NCBI GenBank assembly: GCA_902520695.1
Contig: CABYOT010000009.1
Span: 1-59,045 of the forward strand
Length of the DNA: 59,045 bases
Source of the DNA: an uncultured Pelagibacteraceae bacterium
GTDB lineage: Bacteria; Pseudomonadota; Alphaproteobacteria; Pelagibacterales; Pelagibacteraceae
Direction of reading: 5' to 3'
Shown here: positions 1 through 8,098 of the stretch, piece after piece
How positions within the stretch are numbered: position 1 is the stretch's first letter
How the letters are laid out: each line of letters begins with the position of its first letter
Translations under genes and position numbers: made by a program
Notes under the pieces: model-generated
What the model was told of the DNA's origin: nothing
The model's input: only the letters and a program-made list of their open reading frames with translations
Database searches by the model: none

Positions 1-72
1 ACTTAATGAATTATTTTCAGAGTATACAAACTTCAGCTCAGAAATAATATTTTTTTTGTTTAAATTACTCAA
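1..72 (-). CDS. PhoH-like ATPase, N-terminal fragment (runs off the window)
   Basis: On the minus strand an open frame begins with TTG at 72, one base after the miaB stop (76-74), and runs open for 24 codons to the window edge. It begins (M)SNLNKKNIISELKFVYSE. I assign PhoH mainly from position: phoH directly follows miaB in many proteobacteria, usually ahead of ybeY. The short N-terminus is compatible with that but shows no ATPase motif, since the P-loop would lie beyond the edge. No ATG is available in this frame within the visible part, so the TTG start is inferred. Confidence 0.45.
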   Translation of the reverse strand, partial: MSNLNKKNIISELKFVYSENNSLS

Positions 73-73
73 T

Positions 74-1408
74 TCAAGCAGCTTCCATTTTTTTATCTAT
101 TAAACCAAATAAGGTATTCTGGTTACTAGTTTGAACATTTACTTTTACTACTTTACCAATATGACTTTTATTTCCATCAAAAATTACAGGTGAAATATAT
201 TTATTTCTTCCAAATAATTTGTTTTGCTTTTCCATTATGTTTTCAACAAGTACTTCTATTGTATGATTTTCTAATGATTTGTTAATTTCTATTTGATTAT
301 TAAATAATTCATTCTGAATTAATGTCAGTCTTTCTTTAGCAATATTTTTTTCTATCATCTCTAATTTTGATGCTTTTGTTCCAGGTCTAGGGCTAAATAT
401 AAAGGAAAAAGAATTAATAAATTTTATTTTTTTTATCAGATCAAATGTATCTTCAAAATCTTTTTGAGTTTCTCCAGGATAACCAATAATAAAATCACTG
501 GAAAATTCTATCTCTTTATTGATTTTCTTTAATCTTTCATAAACTTCTAAATAATCCTCAACTGTATGTTTTCTATTCATTAATTTTAACATCTTATTAG
601 AGCCACTTTGAATAGGTAAGTGAACAAAAGGCATTAATTTTTTACTGAACGAATAACAATCTATTAAATCATCAGTCATATCTCTTGGATGTGAGGTGGT
701 ATATCTTATTCTCTCTAATTCTGAATATTGATTTAAATGATTTATTAAATCAGAGATTCGAAATTCTTTAGAATTTTCTTTATATGAATAAGCATTAACA
801 TTTTGACCAAGCAATGTGATCTCTTTTGCACCATTTTCTATTAACTGTTCTGCTTCTGATATAATTTTTTGAAATGGTCTAGAATATTCAGGTCCTCTAG
901 TGTAAGGCACTACACAAAAATGGCAGAACTTATCGCATCCCTCCTGAATTGTTAAAAAAGTTGATACTTTATTATCATTATTTTTAATTTGATCAAAATA
1001 TCCAAACTTTGCAACAGTATCGAACTCTGTTTGTTCCTGTTTTAAATTTACCATATGTTTTGTTAATAGGTCATTAACTTTATGATAAGATTGGGGACCT
1101 AATATAATATCTATATATGGTTCCCTCTTTATCATTTCTTCGTTTTCAGCCTGTGCAACACAGCCTGCAACTACCATTATCGGTTTTTTTTTGTCTCTAT
1201 ACAATTTTTTAACTCTACCAATTTCGTGGTAAACTTTTTCTTTTGCTTTATCGCGTATGTGACACGTATTTAAAATATAACAGTCTGCATTTGATTGATT
1301 ATTAGTCTTTACAAAACCCAACTTGCTTAAAGAATCATGGATTCTATTTGAATCATACTCATTCATTTGACAACCAAATGTTTTAATGAATAATTTTTTA
1401 CTCTTCAT
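74..1408 (-). CDS. miaB: tRNA-2-methylthio-N6-dimethylallyladenosine synthase MiaB
   Basis: Radical-SAM methylthiotransferase that adds the 2-methylthio group to i6A37 of tRNAs. At 444 aa it has the normal family length. The N-terminal UPF0004 domain has the three cluster cysteines C13 (in TFGCQMNEYDS), C49 and C83. The radical-SAM motif CxxxCxxC is C158/C162/C165 (EGCDKFCHFC), and a C-terminal TRAM-like region is present. It follows the 2OG-oxygenase-like gene by 3 bp and precedes the putative phoH start by one base, so it reads as part of a fur to phoH operon. All catalytic residues I can check are present. Confidence 0.97.
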   Translation of the reverse strand: MKSKKLFIKTFGCQMNEYDSNRIHDSLSKLGFVKTNNQSNADCYILNTCHIRDKAKEKVYHEIGRVKKLYRDKKKPIMVVAGCVAQAENEEMIKREPYIDIILGPQSYHKVNDLLTKHMVNLKQEQTEFDTVAKFGYFDQIKNNDNKVSTFLTIQEGCDKFCHFCVVPYTRGPEYSRPFQKIISEAEQLIENGAKEITLLGQNVNAYSYKENSKEFRISDLINHLNQYSELERIRYTTSHPRDMTDDLIDCYSFSKKLMPFVHLPIQSGSNKMLKLMNRKHTVEDYLEVYERLKKINKEIEFSSDFIIGYPGETQKDFEDTFDLIKKIKFINSFSFIFSPRPGTKASKLEMIEKNIAKERLTLIQNELFNNQIEINKSLENHTIEVLVENIMEKQNKLFGRNKYISPVIFDGNKSHIGKVVKVNVQTSNQNTLFGLIDKKMEAA

Positions 1409-1411
1409 AAT

Positions 1412-2026
1412 TTAGTTAAAAAATTCAATTTTAGCATTAAAAGATACCGATCTTCTCTCTTCTTCTGTTCCTGAAAATGGGTATACAGTATGCATTAAAT
1501 AATTTGGGAATAAATAAAAATCTCCTAATTCTGGTTTTACCAAATAAGTAGATTTTGAAAATAAGTTTGGAGATCCAGATATTAATTGCAACTTTCCATT
1601 TTCATTAGTTTTTTTGTCAGGTTGTGATGTATTGCCTAAATGAGATGGAACCTTTAAGTAACCAACTCCTGATATATCCCCACTATGCCAATGAACTGGA
1701 TTATAATCATTTTGAAATTGTCTAACTACCCAAGACTTAATTAATTGGAAATTTTTAATTTCTTTTTTTAATTCTTCTTGTGCCCAAATAGAAACATTAG
1801 AAGCTAAAAATTCAGCCCATTTAATTTTTTTCATAAAATCCACCTCCATCAAAAACTCTTGTTGAACCTTTCCTATAAGTTTTTCTCCTTCATCTAATCT
1901 TTTAATCTTTTGCTCATCTTTAATTACTAAATCAACATAATGATTTATTTCATTAATCATCTGACTTGACATTTTTACTTTCACAATTGAAGGGCCAAAA
2001 GGTTTTAAGACTTCAAAATTATCCAT
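1412..2026 (-). CDS. Putative 2OG-Fe(II) oxygenase (TIGR02466/PF13759-like)
   Basis: 204 aa with no signal peptide. The second half looks like the 2-oxoglutarate/Fe(II) oxygenase family often listed as TIGR02466. It has a NPVHWHSGDISGVGYL segment (H112, H114, D117), a later LMHTVYPF segment (H179) and an R-R-S-V-S-F-N segment (191-197) where the cosubstrate-binding arginine is expected. The iron ligands are probably one or two of H112/H114/D117 plus H179; I cannot fix which. The substrate is unknown. Its stop abuts fur (2027) and it lies 3 bp from miaB, so it is co-transcribed with an iron regulator and an Fe-S enzyme. Confidence 0.7.
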   Translation of the reverse strand: MDNFEVLKPFGPSIVKVKMSSQMINEINHYVDLVIKDEQKIKRLDEGEKLIGKVQQEFLMEVDFMKKIKWAEFLASNVSIWAQEELKKEIKNFQLIKSWVVRQFQNDYNPVHWHSGDISGVGYLKVPSHLGNTSQPDKKTNENGKLQLISGSPNLFSKSTYLVKPELGDFYLFPNYLMHTVYPFSGTEEERRSVSFNAKIEFFN

Positions 2027-2452
2027 TTATTTTTTTTTGATTCCATAAAGTTCAAGTTTATGATCAACTAATTTGTATCCATACTTTTCAGCTACTCTTT
2101 TTTGTAACTTTTCAATCTCCTCATCTACAAATTCAATAATTTCTCCAGTTTTAATATCTATGAGATGATCATGATGGCTTTCAACTAATGTTTCATATCT
2201 TGCTTTTCCACCTTTGAAGTCATGTTTAGTGAGTATGCCAGATTCTTCAAAAAGCTTTACTGTTCTATAAATTGTAGCAATGCTAATTTTAGAGTCTAAT
2301 TTAGAAACTCTCTGATATAATTCGTCGACATCTGGATGGTCAGATTCTCCATAAACTTCTTTTGACTCTGATAAGACTTTAGCAATTACTTTTCTCTGAT
2401 CTGTAAGTTTTACACCTTTTTTGTTACAAATATCTTCTATTGTTTGAGACAT
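2027..2452 (-). CDS. fur: Ferric uptake regulator family protein (Fur)
   Basis: 141-aa Fur-family repressor. An N-terminal winged helix (about residues 1-85) contains the recognition-helix text SIATIYRTVKLFEESGI. The metal-sensing motif HHDHLI is at residues 93-98, preceded by H39. The only cysteine is C9, so the two CxxC structural zinc pairs of E. coli Fur are absent. Alphaproteobacterial Fur/Mur proteins often lack them, so sensing of Mn or haem/iron status instead of classical Fe-Fur is possible. It is the second gene of a tsaB-fur-2OG-miaB run, 8 bp after tsaB. Confidence 0.93.
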   Translation of the reverse strand: MSQTIEDICNKKGVKLTDQRKVIAKVLSESKEVYGESDHPDVDELYQRVSKLDSKISIATIYRTVKLFEESGILTKHDFKGGKARYETLVESHHDHLIDIKTGEIIEFVDEEIEKLQKRVAEKYGYKLVDHKLELYGIKKK

Positions 2453-2460
2453 ATTTTATT

Positions 2461-2826
2461 TTAACTCGAATATATAGGTTTTATCAAACTTTTATTTTTA
2501 TATAATTTTATTAAATTTTTGTAATTTTTATTAATTAAATCCTTTGAATAAAAGCCAACTAAGATAGCTTTATTTGCAAAAGATATAGCTTTAGCTATTG
2601 ATAAAGAAATTCTAAGGCTAGTAAATTTTCCAGGTCCCAAATTGACATAAATTCTGCCAATATTACTTATTTTTATTTTTTTTTTATTTAGAAAATACAA
2701 AAGCAGTTTCATAAATTTATCAAAGTTTTCTCTACTGTTTAGATATCTCGTAGTATATGATTGTTTATTAGCTATGATCACAAAAACAATTTTTTCATTA
2801 GCCGCATCTATTATTAAGTTAATCAT
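2461..2826 (-). CDS. tsaB: Very short TsaB-like protein (t6A synthesis), apparently internally deleted
   Basis: 121 aa against about 220 for typical TsaB, the scaffold partner of TsaD in tRNA t6A37 synthesis. The N-terminus (MINLIIDAANEK) fits the family opening strand, and GPGKFTSLRISLSIAKAIS (64-82) matches the conserved GPGSFTGLRIG-like motif. The last residues, LIKPIYSS, resemble the usual extreme C-terminus (P-x-Y-x-R), which suggests loss of the middle of the second lobe more than a simple truncation. Only 8 bp separate it from fur, so no missing exon-like piece is hidden downstream. Its 5' end overlaps the divergent deacetylase gene by 53 bp. rimI, commonly next to tsaB, is absent here. 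Confidence 0.8.
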   Translation of the reverse strand: MINLIIDAANEKIVFVIIANKQSYTTRYLNSRENFDKFMKLLLYFLNKKKIKISNIGRIYVNLGPGKFTSLRISLSIAKAISFANKAILVGFYSKDLINKNYKNLIKLYKNKSLIKPIYSS

Positions 2827-3826
2827 TTTTAATCTTTTTTTTTTAAATGCTTATGCAGAGACTGTAAACAAAAAATATGAACCAGAAGAAAAGGGAATAT
2901 TAGCCTTAATGTATCATAGATTTGAGGAAAATAAGTACCCATCGACAAATATCAAAATTGATATTTTTAAAAAACATATAAATATTATTAAAGAAAATAA
3001 TATGTCAATTCTTAATCCAAAAAATTTTGAGCTTGAGTTCAATAGAATAAGTAAAGAAAAAAAAATTTTACTTACAATTGATGATGCATTTTCGTCATTT
3101 TATTTAAATGCATGGCCAATTCTAAAAAAAGATAAAATTCCATTTATTTTATTTGTTTCAACAGAGTCTGTGGGTAAAAATGGTTATATGAGTTGGGACG
3201 AAATTATAGAGATATCAAAAGAAGATTTTGTATTTATTGGAAATCACTCTCATTCACATGATTATTTAGTGAAATATGAATTTGAAAAATTTGAAAAAGA
3301 TATTCTTAAATCAATACAAATATTTGAAAAGAAGCTGGGCTATAATTCGAAGTTTTTTTCATACCCATTTGGTGAATATAGTTTAGAACAAAAAAAATAT
3401 ATTACAAAAAATTTTGACTATGCTTTTGGTCAGCATTCAGGAGTGATAGATTTAAATAAAGATAAATATGAGTTACCTAGATTTCCAATAAATGAAAAAT
3501 ATGGAGACTTAGAAAGGTTTAAATTTTTGATAAATCTTTTACCAATTCAATATAAAGTTATAAATCCAGAGGAAAAATTTTTATCAGAAGATAATAATCC
3601 ACCAAATTTAATAATAGAATTTTTTGATGATCAACCAAATATTGATAAAATAAATTGCTTTTCTAATGAAGGTGGGGAATGGAAAGATTCTAAACTAAAT
3701 TATATAAAAAACAGAATTGAGGTTATTTTTACTGAAAAATTTTTACCAAGAAGAGGAAGAATTAATTGCTCAATGCAAGATAAGGATAAATGGAGATGGT
3801 TTGGGGCTCAATTTACTCTAAATTAA
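2774..3826 (+). CDS. Secreted polysaccharide deacetylase family protein
   Basis: 350 aa. An N-terminal hydrophobic stretch ending in FFLNAYA (residues 22-28) is a plausible signal peptide. The NodB-like fold signature is clear: LMYHRF near residue 46, LTIDDAF (motif 1 with the D-D pair), NHSHSH (motif 2 metal-binding H-S-x-x-H) and FSYPFGEY (motif 3). The arrangement resembles PgaB-type N-deacetylases acting on periplasmic or envelope sugars; the substrate is unknown. The start at 2774 lies inside the 5' end of the divergent tsaB. I see no later ATG that keeps the signal peptide. Its 3' end overlaps the convergent Bax-like gene by 9 bp. Confidence 0.88.
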   Translation: MITKTIFSLAASIIKLIIFNLFFLNAYAETVNKKYEPEEKGILALMYHRFEENKYPSTNIKIDIFKKHINIIKENNMSILNPKNFELEFNRISKEKKILLTIDDAFSSFYLNAWPILKKDKIPFILFVSTESVGKNGYMSWDEIIEISKEDFVFIGNHSHSHDYLVKYEFEKFEKDILKSIQIFEKKLGYNSKFFSYPFGEYSLEQKKYITKNFDYAFGQHSGVIDLNKDKYELPRFPINEKYGDLERFKFLINLLPIQYKVINPEEKFLSEDNNPPNLIIEFFDDQPNIDKINCFSNEGGEWKDSKLNYIKNRIEVIFTEKFLPRRGRINCSMQDKDKWRWFGAQFTLN

Positions 3827-4897
3827 ATTTTTCATTTTTAAGCTTGTTGGTAAAATATCCACATCATCAAAGTCCTTTAATGAATTCTGTTTAATAATTT
3901 TTTTAAGAACTTCGGTGTATTCTATCCCTGTTTCAGCATAATTCTTCAGAAAATTTACTAATTTTAAACTATCTAATTTTTCGTCATTATCTCTTTGAAT
4001 TGCTCGTTCAATTCTAAATTCTTTGTAACTAGAATGTGTATTCAAGTTTCTTTGATAAGCTCTCACTGACGCTTTCAAGATTTTAAATTTTGCAACCTTA
4101 TGTTTTTCGTCTTTTTCAACATCTAAAGGTTTAATCCCTTCCCCTGACCAAGTCCATTGTCCAAATAATGCATTACCTTCTTGTGCAAACCTCGAGCTCC
4201 CCCAACCAGTTTCTTTGGCCGCTTGTGCTATTGCTAATGAAGCAGGTATTTCATCCATTCTTATTTTAAGTTTTGCAAAATCGCTATTTTTAACACCATA
4301 CTGTTTAAATTTAAGTTCTAGCCATGCTTTATCACGTATGGAAGTATTATTTTTATTTAAAATTTCAAAAAGTTTTTTTCGATCAAATCTTATTTTAAGA
4401 TTTTCCTCAATAATTAATGGTAATACAATTTTAATAAATAGTTTTTTTCTTTTTTTTGGACTTTCAATATTTTTAAGTTCTTTAGGTAATTTTGTTAATT
4501 GATTGCCCGCATTAACTAATTTAGTTTCTTTTACAGTATCTAAATTATATCCATTTTCTCTGAATAGTTCTTCAATGGTTGATGCACTCAATCTTTGAGG
4601 GTCTTGATCTTCTTCATCTTTTCCAAAAACATCAATATCGTCAAAAATATTCCATGAAAATCTATCCTTTATATTGTCATTAATTATTTTGTTTTTTTTA
4701 TTTTGCTTATCTAATATTTCATCAAAACTCTTTTTAGAGGAATTAAAAACAACTTCATTTGATTTCAAATTTTGTTTTATGAAATTAATTGAGTTTGGTA
4801 AAATTGAAAATACTAGGATTATAACTAAACTTGTTAATAAAGTTTTAAAAAAATTTAGATTGCTGCTATCTTGTTTTTTCTTTAAAAGTTTTTTCAT
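3818..4897 (-). CDS. Membrane-anchored Bax-like glucosaminidase-domain protein
   Basis: 359 aa. A single N-terminal membrane segment (LTSLVIILVFSILPNSINF) is followed by a charged, low-complexity linker. The C-terminal half carries the N-acetylglucosaminidase/Bax fold: IPASLAIAQAAKETGWGSSR with the catalytic-type glutamate in KETGWG, then NALFGQWTW, then SVRAYQRNLNTHSSYKEFR. It probably cleaves peptidoglycan glycan strands in the periplasm. It is followed by nfuA, trpS and murJ on the same strand, but the 36-bp gap to nfuA does not prove an operon. The convergent deacetylase ends inside its last codons. Confidence 0.85.
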   Translation of the reverse strand: MKKLLKKKQDSSNLNFFKTLLTSLVIILVFSILPNSINFIKQNLKSNEVVFNSSKKSFDEILDKQNKKNKIINDNIKDRFSWNIFDDIDVFGKDEEDQDPQRLSASTIEELFRENGYNLDTVKETKLVNAGNQLTKLPKELKNIESPKKRKKLFIKIVLPLIIEENLKIRFDRKKLFEILNKNNTSIRDKAWLELKFKQYGVKNSDFAKLKIRMDEIPASLAIAQAAKETGWGSSRFAQEGNALFGQWTWSGEGIKPLDVEKDEKHKVAKFKILKASVRAYQRNLNTHSSYKEFRIERAIQRDNDEKLDSLKLVNFLKNYAETGIEYTEVLKKIIKQNSLKDFDDVDILPTSLKMKNLI

Positions 4898-4933
4898 ATC
4901 TCTCTTAATTTCTTATAATTGATAGTAAAGATA

Positions 4934-5476
4934 TTATACAGCTAAAACTTCTTTAACTTCCGGAATATAATGACAAAGAAGATTTTGTACTCCCTGTTTT
5001 AAAGTTAAAGTTGAAGATGGACACCCTGAACAGCTACCTTTTAATATAACTGTAACTTTTCCATCTTTAAATTCTTTGAATGTGATGTCTCCTCCATCTC
5101 TTGCAACAGCTGGCCTAATTTTAGTCTCTAATATTTTAATAATTTTATTTTCAATTTCACCATAATCATTACTTTTGTCTAATTCTGACTTTTTATTTAT
5201 AATAAATTCATTACCTTCATCATAAAATTCGTTTAAATGTGAAATAACTATATGTTTTATATTTTCCCATTTTTCATCTTGGGTTTTATTAATTGATAAA
5301 AATTCTTCACTCAAAAATATTCCTGTAACACCATTAATTGATAAAATATTTTTTAATAAAGGAACTTCTGTTTGGTTTTCATTTAAAAATTCATAAGGTC
5401 CGTCGTTTGATACCCTTTTACCTGGAAGAAATTTAAGGGAATTTGGATTTGGAGTTTTCTGAGTTTGAATAAACAT
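4934..5476 (-). CDS. NifU-like Fe-S scaffold/carrier protein (Nfu)
   Basis: 180 aa with the alphaproteobacterial/mitochondrial Nfu layout. An Nfu_N domain opens with MFIQTQKTPNPNSLKFLPG, and a C-terminal NifU domain contains RPAVARDGGDITF and the cluster-binding C149-x-x-C152 (KGSCSGCPSS). It delivers [4Fe-4S] clusters to client enzymes; the neighbourhood includes MiaB and Nth, which need them. trpS lies upstream on the same strand with a 38-bp gap. Confidence 0.93.
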   Translation of the reverse strand: MFIQTQKTPNPNSLKFLPGKRVSNDGPYEFLNENQTEVPLLKNILSINGVTGIFLSEEFLSINKTQDEKWENIKHIVISHLNEFYDEGNEFIINKKSELDKSNDYGEIENKIIKILETKIRPAVARDGGDITFKEFKDGKVTVILKGSCSGCPSSTLTLKQGVQNLLCHYIPEVKEVLAV

Positions 5477-5514
5477 ACTTCTTATATAGTCATAAATTCT
5501 TAAATTAAAAGAAT

Positions 5515-6516
5515 TTAAAAACCTATTATTTTCTTCATTTCTTTTATTTTTTTTCCTGCAATTTCTTCAGCCTTATTTGCTCCTTCTGCGAGAATTTTAT
5601 CTAGATAATTTTGATCGTTAATCAATTTTTTTATTTCATCAGAAATTGGAGAAATTTTACTTGATAAAACTTCAGCTAATTTATTTTTTAGATCTGAAAA
5701 ATTTTTACCACCAAATTCATTTAAAGTTTCTTCTAAAGTTTGATTTGAAATACTGGAGTAAATACCAAGTAGATTTTCAGCTTCAGGTCTACCTTTTAAT
5801 TTTTGCTCTTGATTGGGTATTGGTAAAGAATCAGTTTTTGCTTTTTTTATTTTATTGGTAATTTCATCTTTAGTATCAGTTAAATTAATTCTACTAAGAT
5901 CTGATAGATCTGATTTACTCATTTTTTTTAAACCATCTTTCAAACTCATTATTCTTGAAAAATTTTTTTTTATTAATGGTTCTGGAACTTTTAAAAAATC
6001 ATCACAGTTAAAATCCTTATTAAATTTTTGAGCAATATCTCTTGTTAATTCTAAGTGTTGTTTCTGGTCTTGACCAACAGGCACATGCGTTGCATCGTAA
6101 AGTAATATATCACTAGCCATTAATATAGGATAAATATATAAACCAACAGAAGCTTTTTCCTTATCTTTTCCAGCTTTTTCTTTAAATTGCGTCATTCTAT
6201 TTAACCATCCCATTGGTGACATGCAGCTTAGTATCCAAGAACCTTCTGCATGAGCATGAACCTTCGATTGGTTAAAAATAATACTTTTCTTTGGATCTAT
6301 ACCACTTGCTATAAATGTTGCAGCTGTTTCCCGAATATTGCTTCTTAATTGACCTTTATCTTGTTTTACTGTTATCGCATGTAAGTCCACAACACAAAAT
6401 ATGCATTTATTTTCTTCATCATTATTTAAATCAACAAAATTTTTAATAGCACCAAGATAATTACCTAAATGGAGATTACCTGTAGGCTGAACACCAGAAA
6501 ATATTTTTTTGGACAT
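5515..6516 (-). CDS. trpS: Tryptophanyl-tRNA synthetase
   Basis: 333 aa, the usual size for bacterial TrpRS. Class I signatures are the HIGH-like [12 protein letters not shown] (11-22) and the KMSKS loop at 198-202. Other family hallmarks are [11 protein letters not shown] and [18 protein letters not shown]. It charges tRNA-Trp. It lies 3 bp after murJ, so the two are probably co-transcribed. Confidence 0.97.
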   Translation of the reverse strand: MSKKIFSGVQPTGNLHLGNYLGAIKNFVDLNNDEENKCIFCVVDLHAITVKQDKGQLRSNIRETAATFIASGIDPKKSIIFNQSKVHAHAEGSWILSCMSPMGWLNRMTQFKEKAGKDKEKASVGLYIYPILMASDILLYDATHVPVGQDQKQHLELTRDIAQKFNKDFNCDDFLKVPEPLIKKNFSRIMSLKDGLKKMSKSDLSDLSRINLTDTKDEITNKIKKAKTDSLPIPNQEQKLKGRPEAENLLGIYSSISNQTLEETLNEFGGKNFSDLKNKLAEVLSSKISPISDEIKKLINDQNYLDKILAEGANKAEEIAGKKIKEMKKIIGF

Positions 6517-6519
6517 CTA

Positions 6520-8049
6520 TTAATACTTTAAATTAATATCTGAAATTTTAAAGGCTTTTATAATAATTGAAAATCCTATGTATGAAACAAAAGTTAACAA
6601 AACAATCAAAATAATAAAAATAAATTTAAAATTATTTACATAGTCTAAAGAGTTTTCAAGAAAATTTATTAAAAAATAAAATATTAAAATTGTAAATATA
6701 TTTGATAAAATAATCCTTGTAATTTGAATTATAAAATTATTACTAAATTTAAAGTAATTTTTGTTAAGTACAAAAACCAATAAAATAATCCCATTAAACC
6801 AAGAGGAAATTGTTGTTGCGATTGGTATTATAATGAAACCAACCTTAGAAAAAAATATTAAACTAATTACAATATTTAAAATTACAGAAATTAAAGAATA
6901 TTTGAATGGTGTTTTAGTATCATTTCTTGCAAATAAAAATGTTGAAAATATTTTTATTAAAGAAAACGCTGGAAGGCCAAAAGAAAAATAAAATAAAGCT
7001 TTTGCAGAATTACTAACACTTACCTTATCGAATGAACCATATCCAAATAATGCAGATGTTATCTGTTCAGAACCAATCATTAAAGCAAGTGAGGCTGGTA
7101 AACTTAAAAACAAACTTAACTCTAAAGCTTTATTCTGTAATTCTATTGTTTTTAAGGAGTTATTACTTTTAATATGGCGACTTAAGTTTGGAAGTATTAC
7201 AGTTCCTATAGCAATACCGGCTATTGCTAAATTTATCTGATAAATTCTATCTGCGTAGTATAAATAAGAAACTGCACTTGCTTGAAATGATGCAATAATT
7301 GTTCCGACTAGAATATTTATTTGAGTAACACCTGATGAAAATATACTTGGTAAAAGTTTACCAAAAAATTTTTTAACTTTATCATTTATTTTAAATCTAA
7401 AATTTAGGTTTATTACAAAATATTTTTTGACAAAAATTAACAAAAAGATGAATTGAAGAAGCCCAGCAAGTGTTACTGAATAAGATAAGTAATAAACCAG
7501 ATTATCACTTAAGTTTTCAGCATATAATAAACAAATTATTAATAATATATTAAGAATAATTGGTGCTGCAGCTGCAACTGCAAATTTATTATGTGAGTTC
7601 AAAATTGCTGAAAAAAAGGATGCAAGACTAATAAAAAATAAAAATGGGAAAGTGATTCTCGTTAAATCAATCACAATACTTAATTTTTCTGTATCGTTTG
7701 AAAATCCTGGTGCAATGACTTTTATAAAAGTTGGCATGAAAATTTCAATTATTAAGATTGTAAAGAACAAGCCTAATAACAATAAATTGAAAATTGTATT
7801 TGCAAACGAGTTTGCATTTTTTTTTCCTTTAAGGAGTTCTGATGAATAAGAGGGAACAAAGGCTGCATTAAACGTTCCTTCTGAAAATAATCTCCTAAAA
7901 GTATTTGGAATTCTAAAGGCTACAAAAAAAGTATCTGCTAATGGTCCTGAGCCAAGGTATATTGCAATAAAAAAATCTCTTATGTAGCCAAGTACTCTAC
8001 TTAATAAAACAAATAGACTAAATGTGCTTGTTGACTTAATCAGGTTCAT
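6520..8049 (-). CDS. murJ: Lipid II flippase MurJ
   Basis: 509-aa polytopic inner-membrane protein of the MOP/MurJ family. It opens with STFSLFVLLSRVLGYIRD, carries the family motif region GPLADTFFVAFRIPN and FRRLFSEGTFNAAFVPSYS, and shows about 14 hydrophobic segments. It moves lipid II across the inner membrane for peptidoglycan synthesis. The ATG at 8049 lies 49 bp from the divergent maeB start (8099-8101), so both promoters must sit in that gap or in the neighbouring coding ends. Confidence 0.95.
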   Translation of the reverse strand: MNLIKSTSTFSLFVLLSRVLGYIRDFFIAIYLGSGPLADTFFVAFRIPNTFRRLFSEGTFNAAFVPSYSSELLKGKKNANSFANTIFNLLLLGLFFTILIIEIFMPTFIKVIAPGFSNDTEKLSIVIDLTRITFPFLFFISLASFFSAILNSHNKFAVAAAAPIILNILLIICLLYAENLSDNLVYYLSYSVTLAGLLQFIFLLIFVKKYFVINLNFRFKINDKVKKFFGKLLPSIFSSGVTQINILVGTIIASFQASAVSYLYYADRIYQINLAIAGIAIGTVILPNLSRHIKSNNSLKTIELQNKALELSLFLSLPASLALMIGSEQITSALFGYGSFDKVSVSNSAKALFYFSFGLPAFSLIKIFSTFLFARNDTKTPFKYSLISVILNIVISLIFFSKVGFIIIPIATTISSWFNGIILLVFVLNKNYFKFSNNFIIQITRIILSNIFTILIFYFLINFLENSLDYVNNFKFIFIILIVLLTFVSYIGFSIIIKAFKISDINLKY

Positions 8050-8098
8050 AAATCATATTAGTCCTAAATTTAGCTTAATAGTATATTTAATTTACCTG

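Noticed and set aside
8024..8098. 5' extension of maeB to the ATG at 8024
   Set aside because: It would overlap murJ and adds a non-conserved hydrophobic tail; the ATG at 8099 gives the family-like start.
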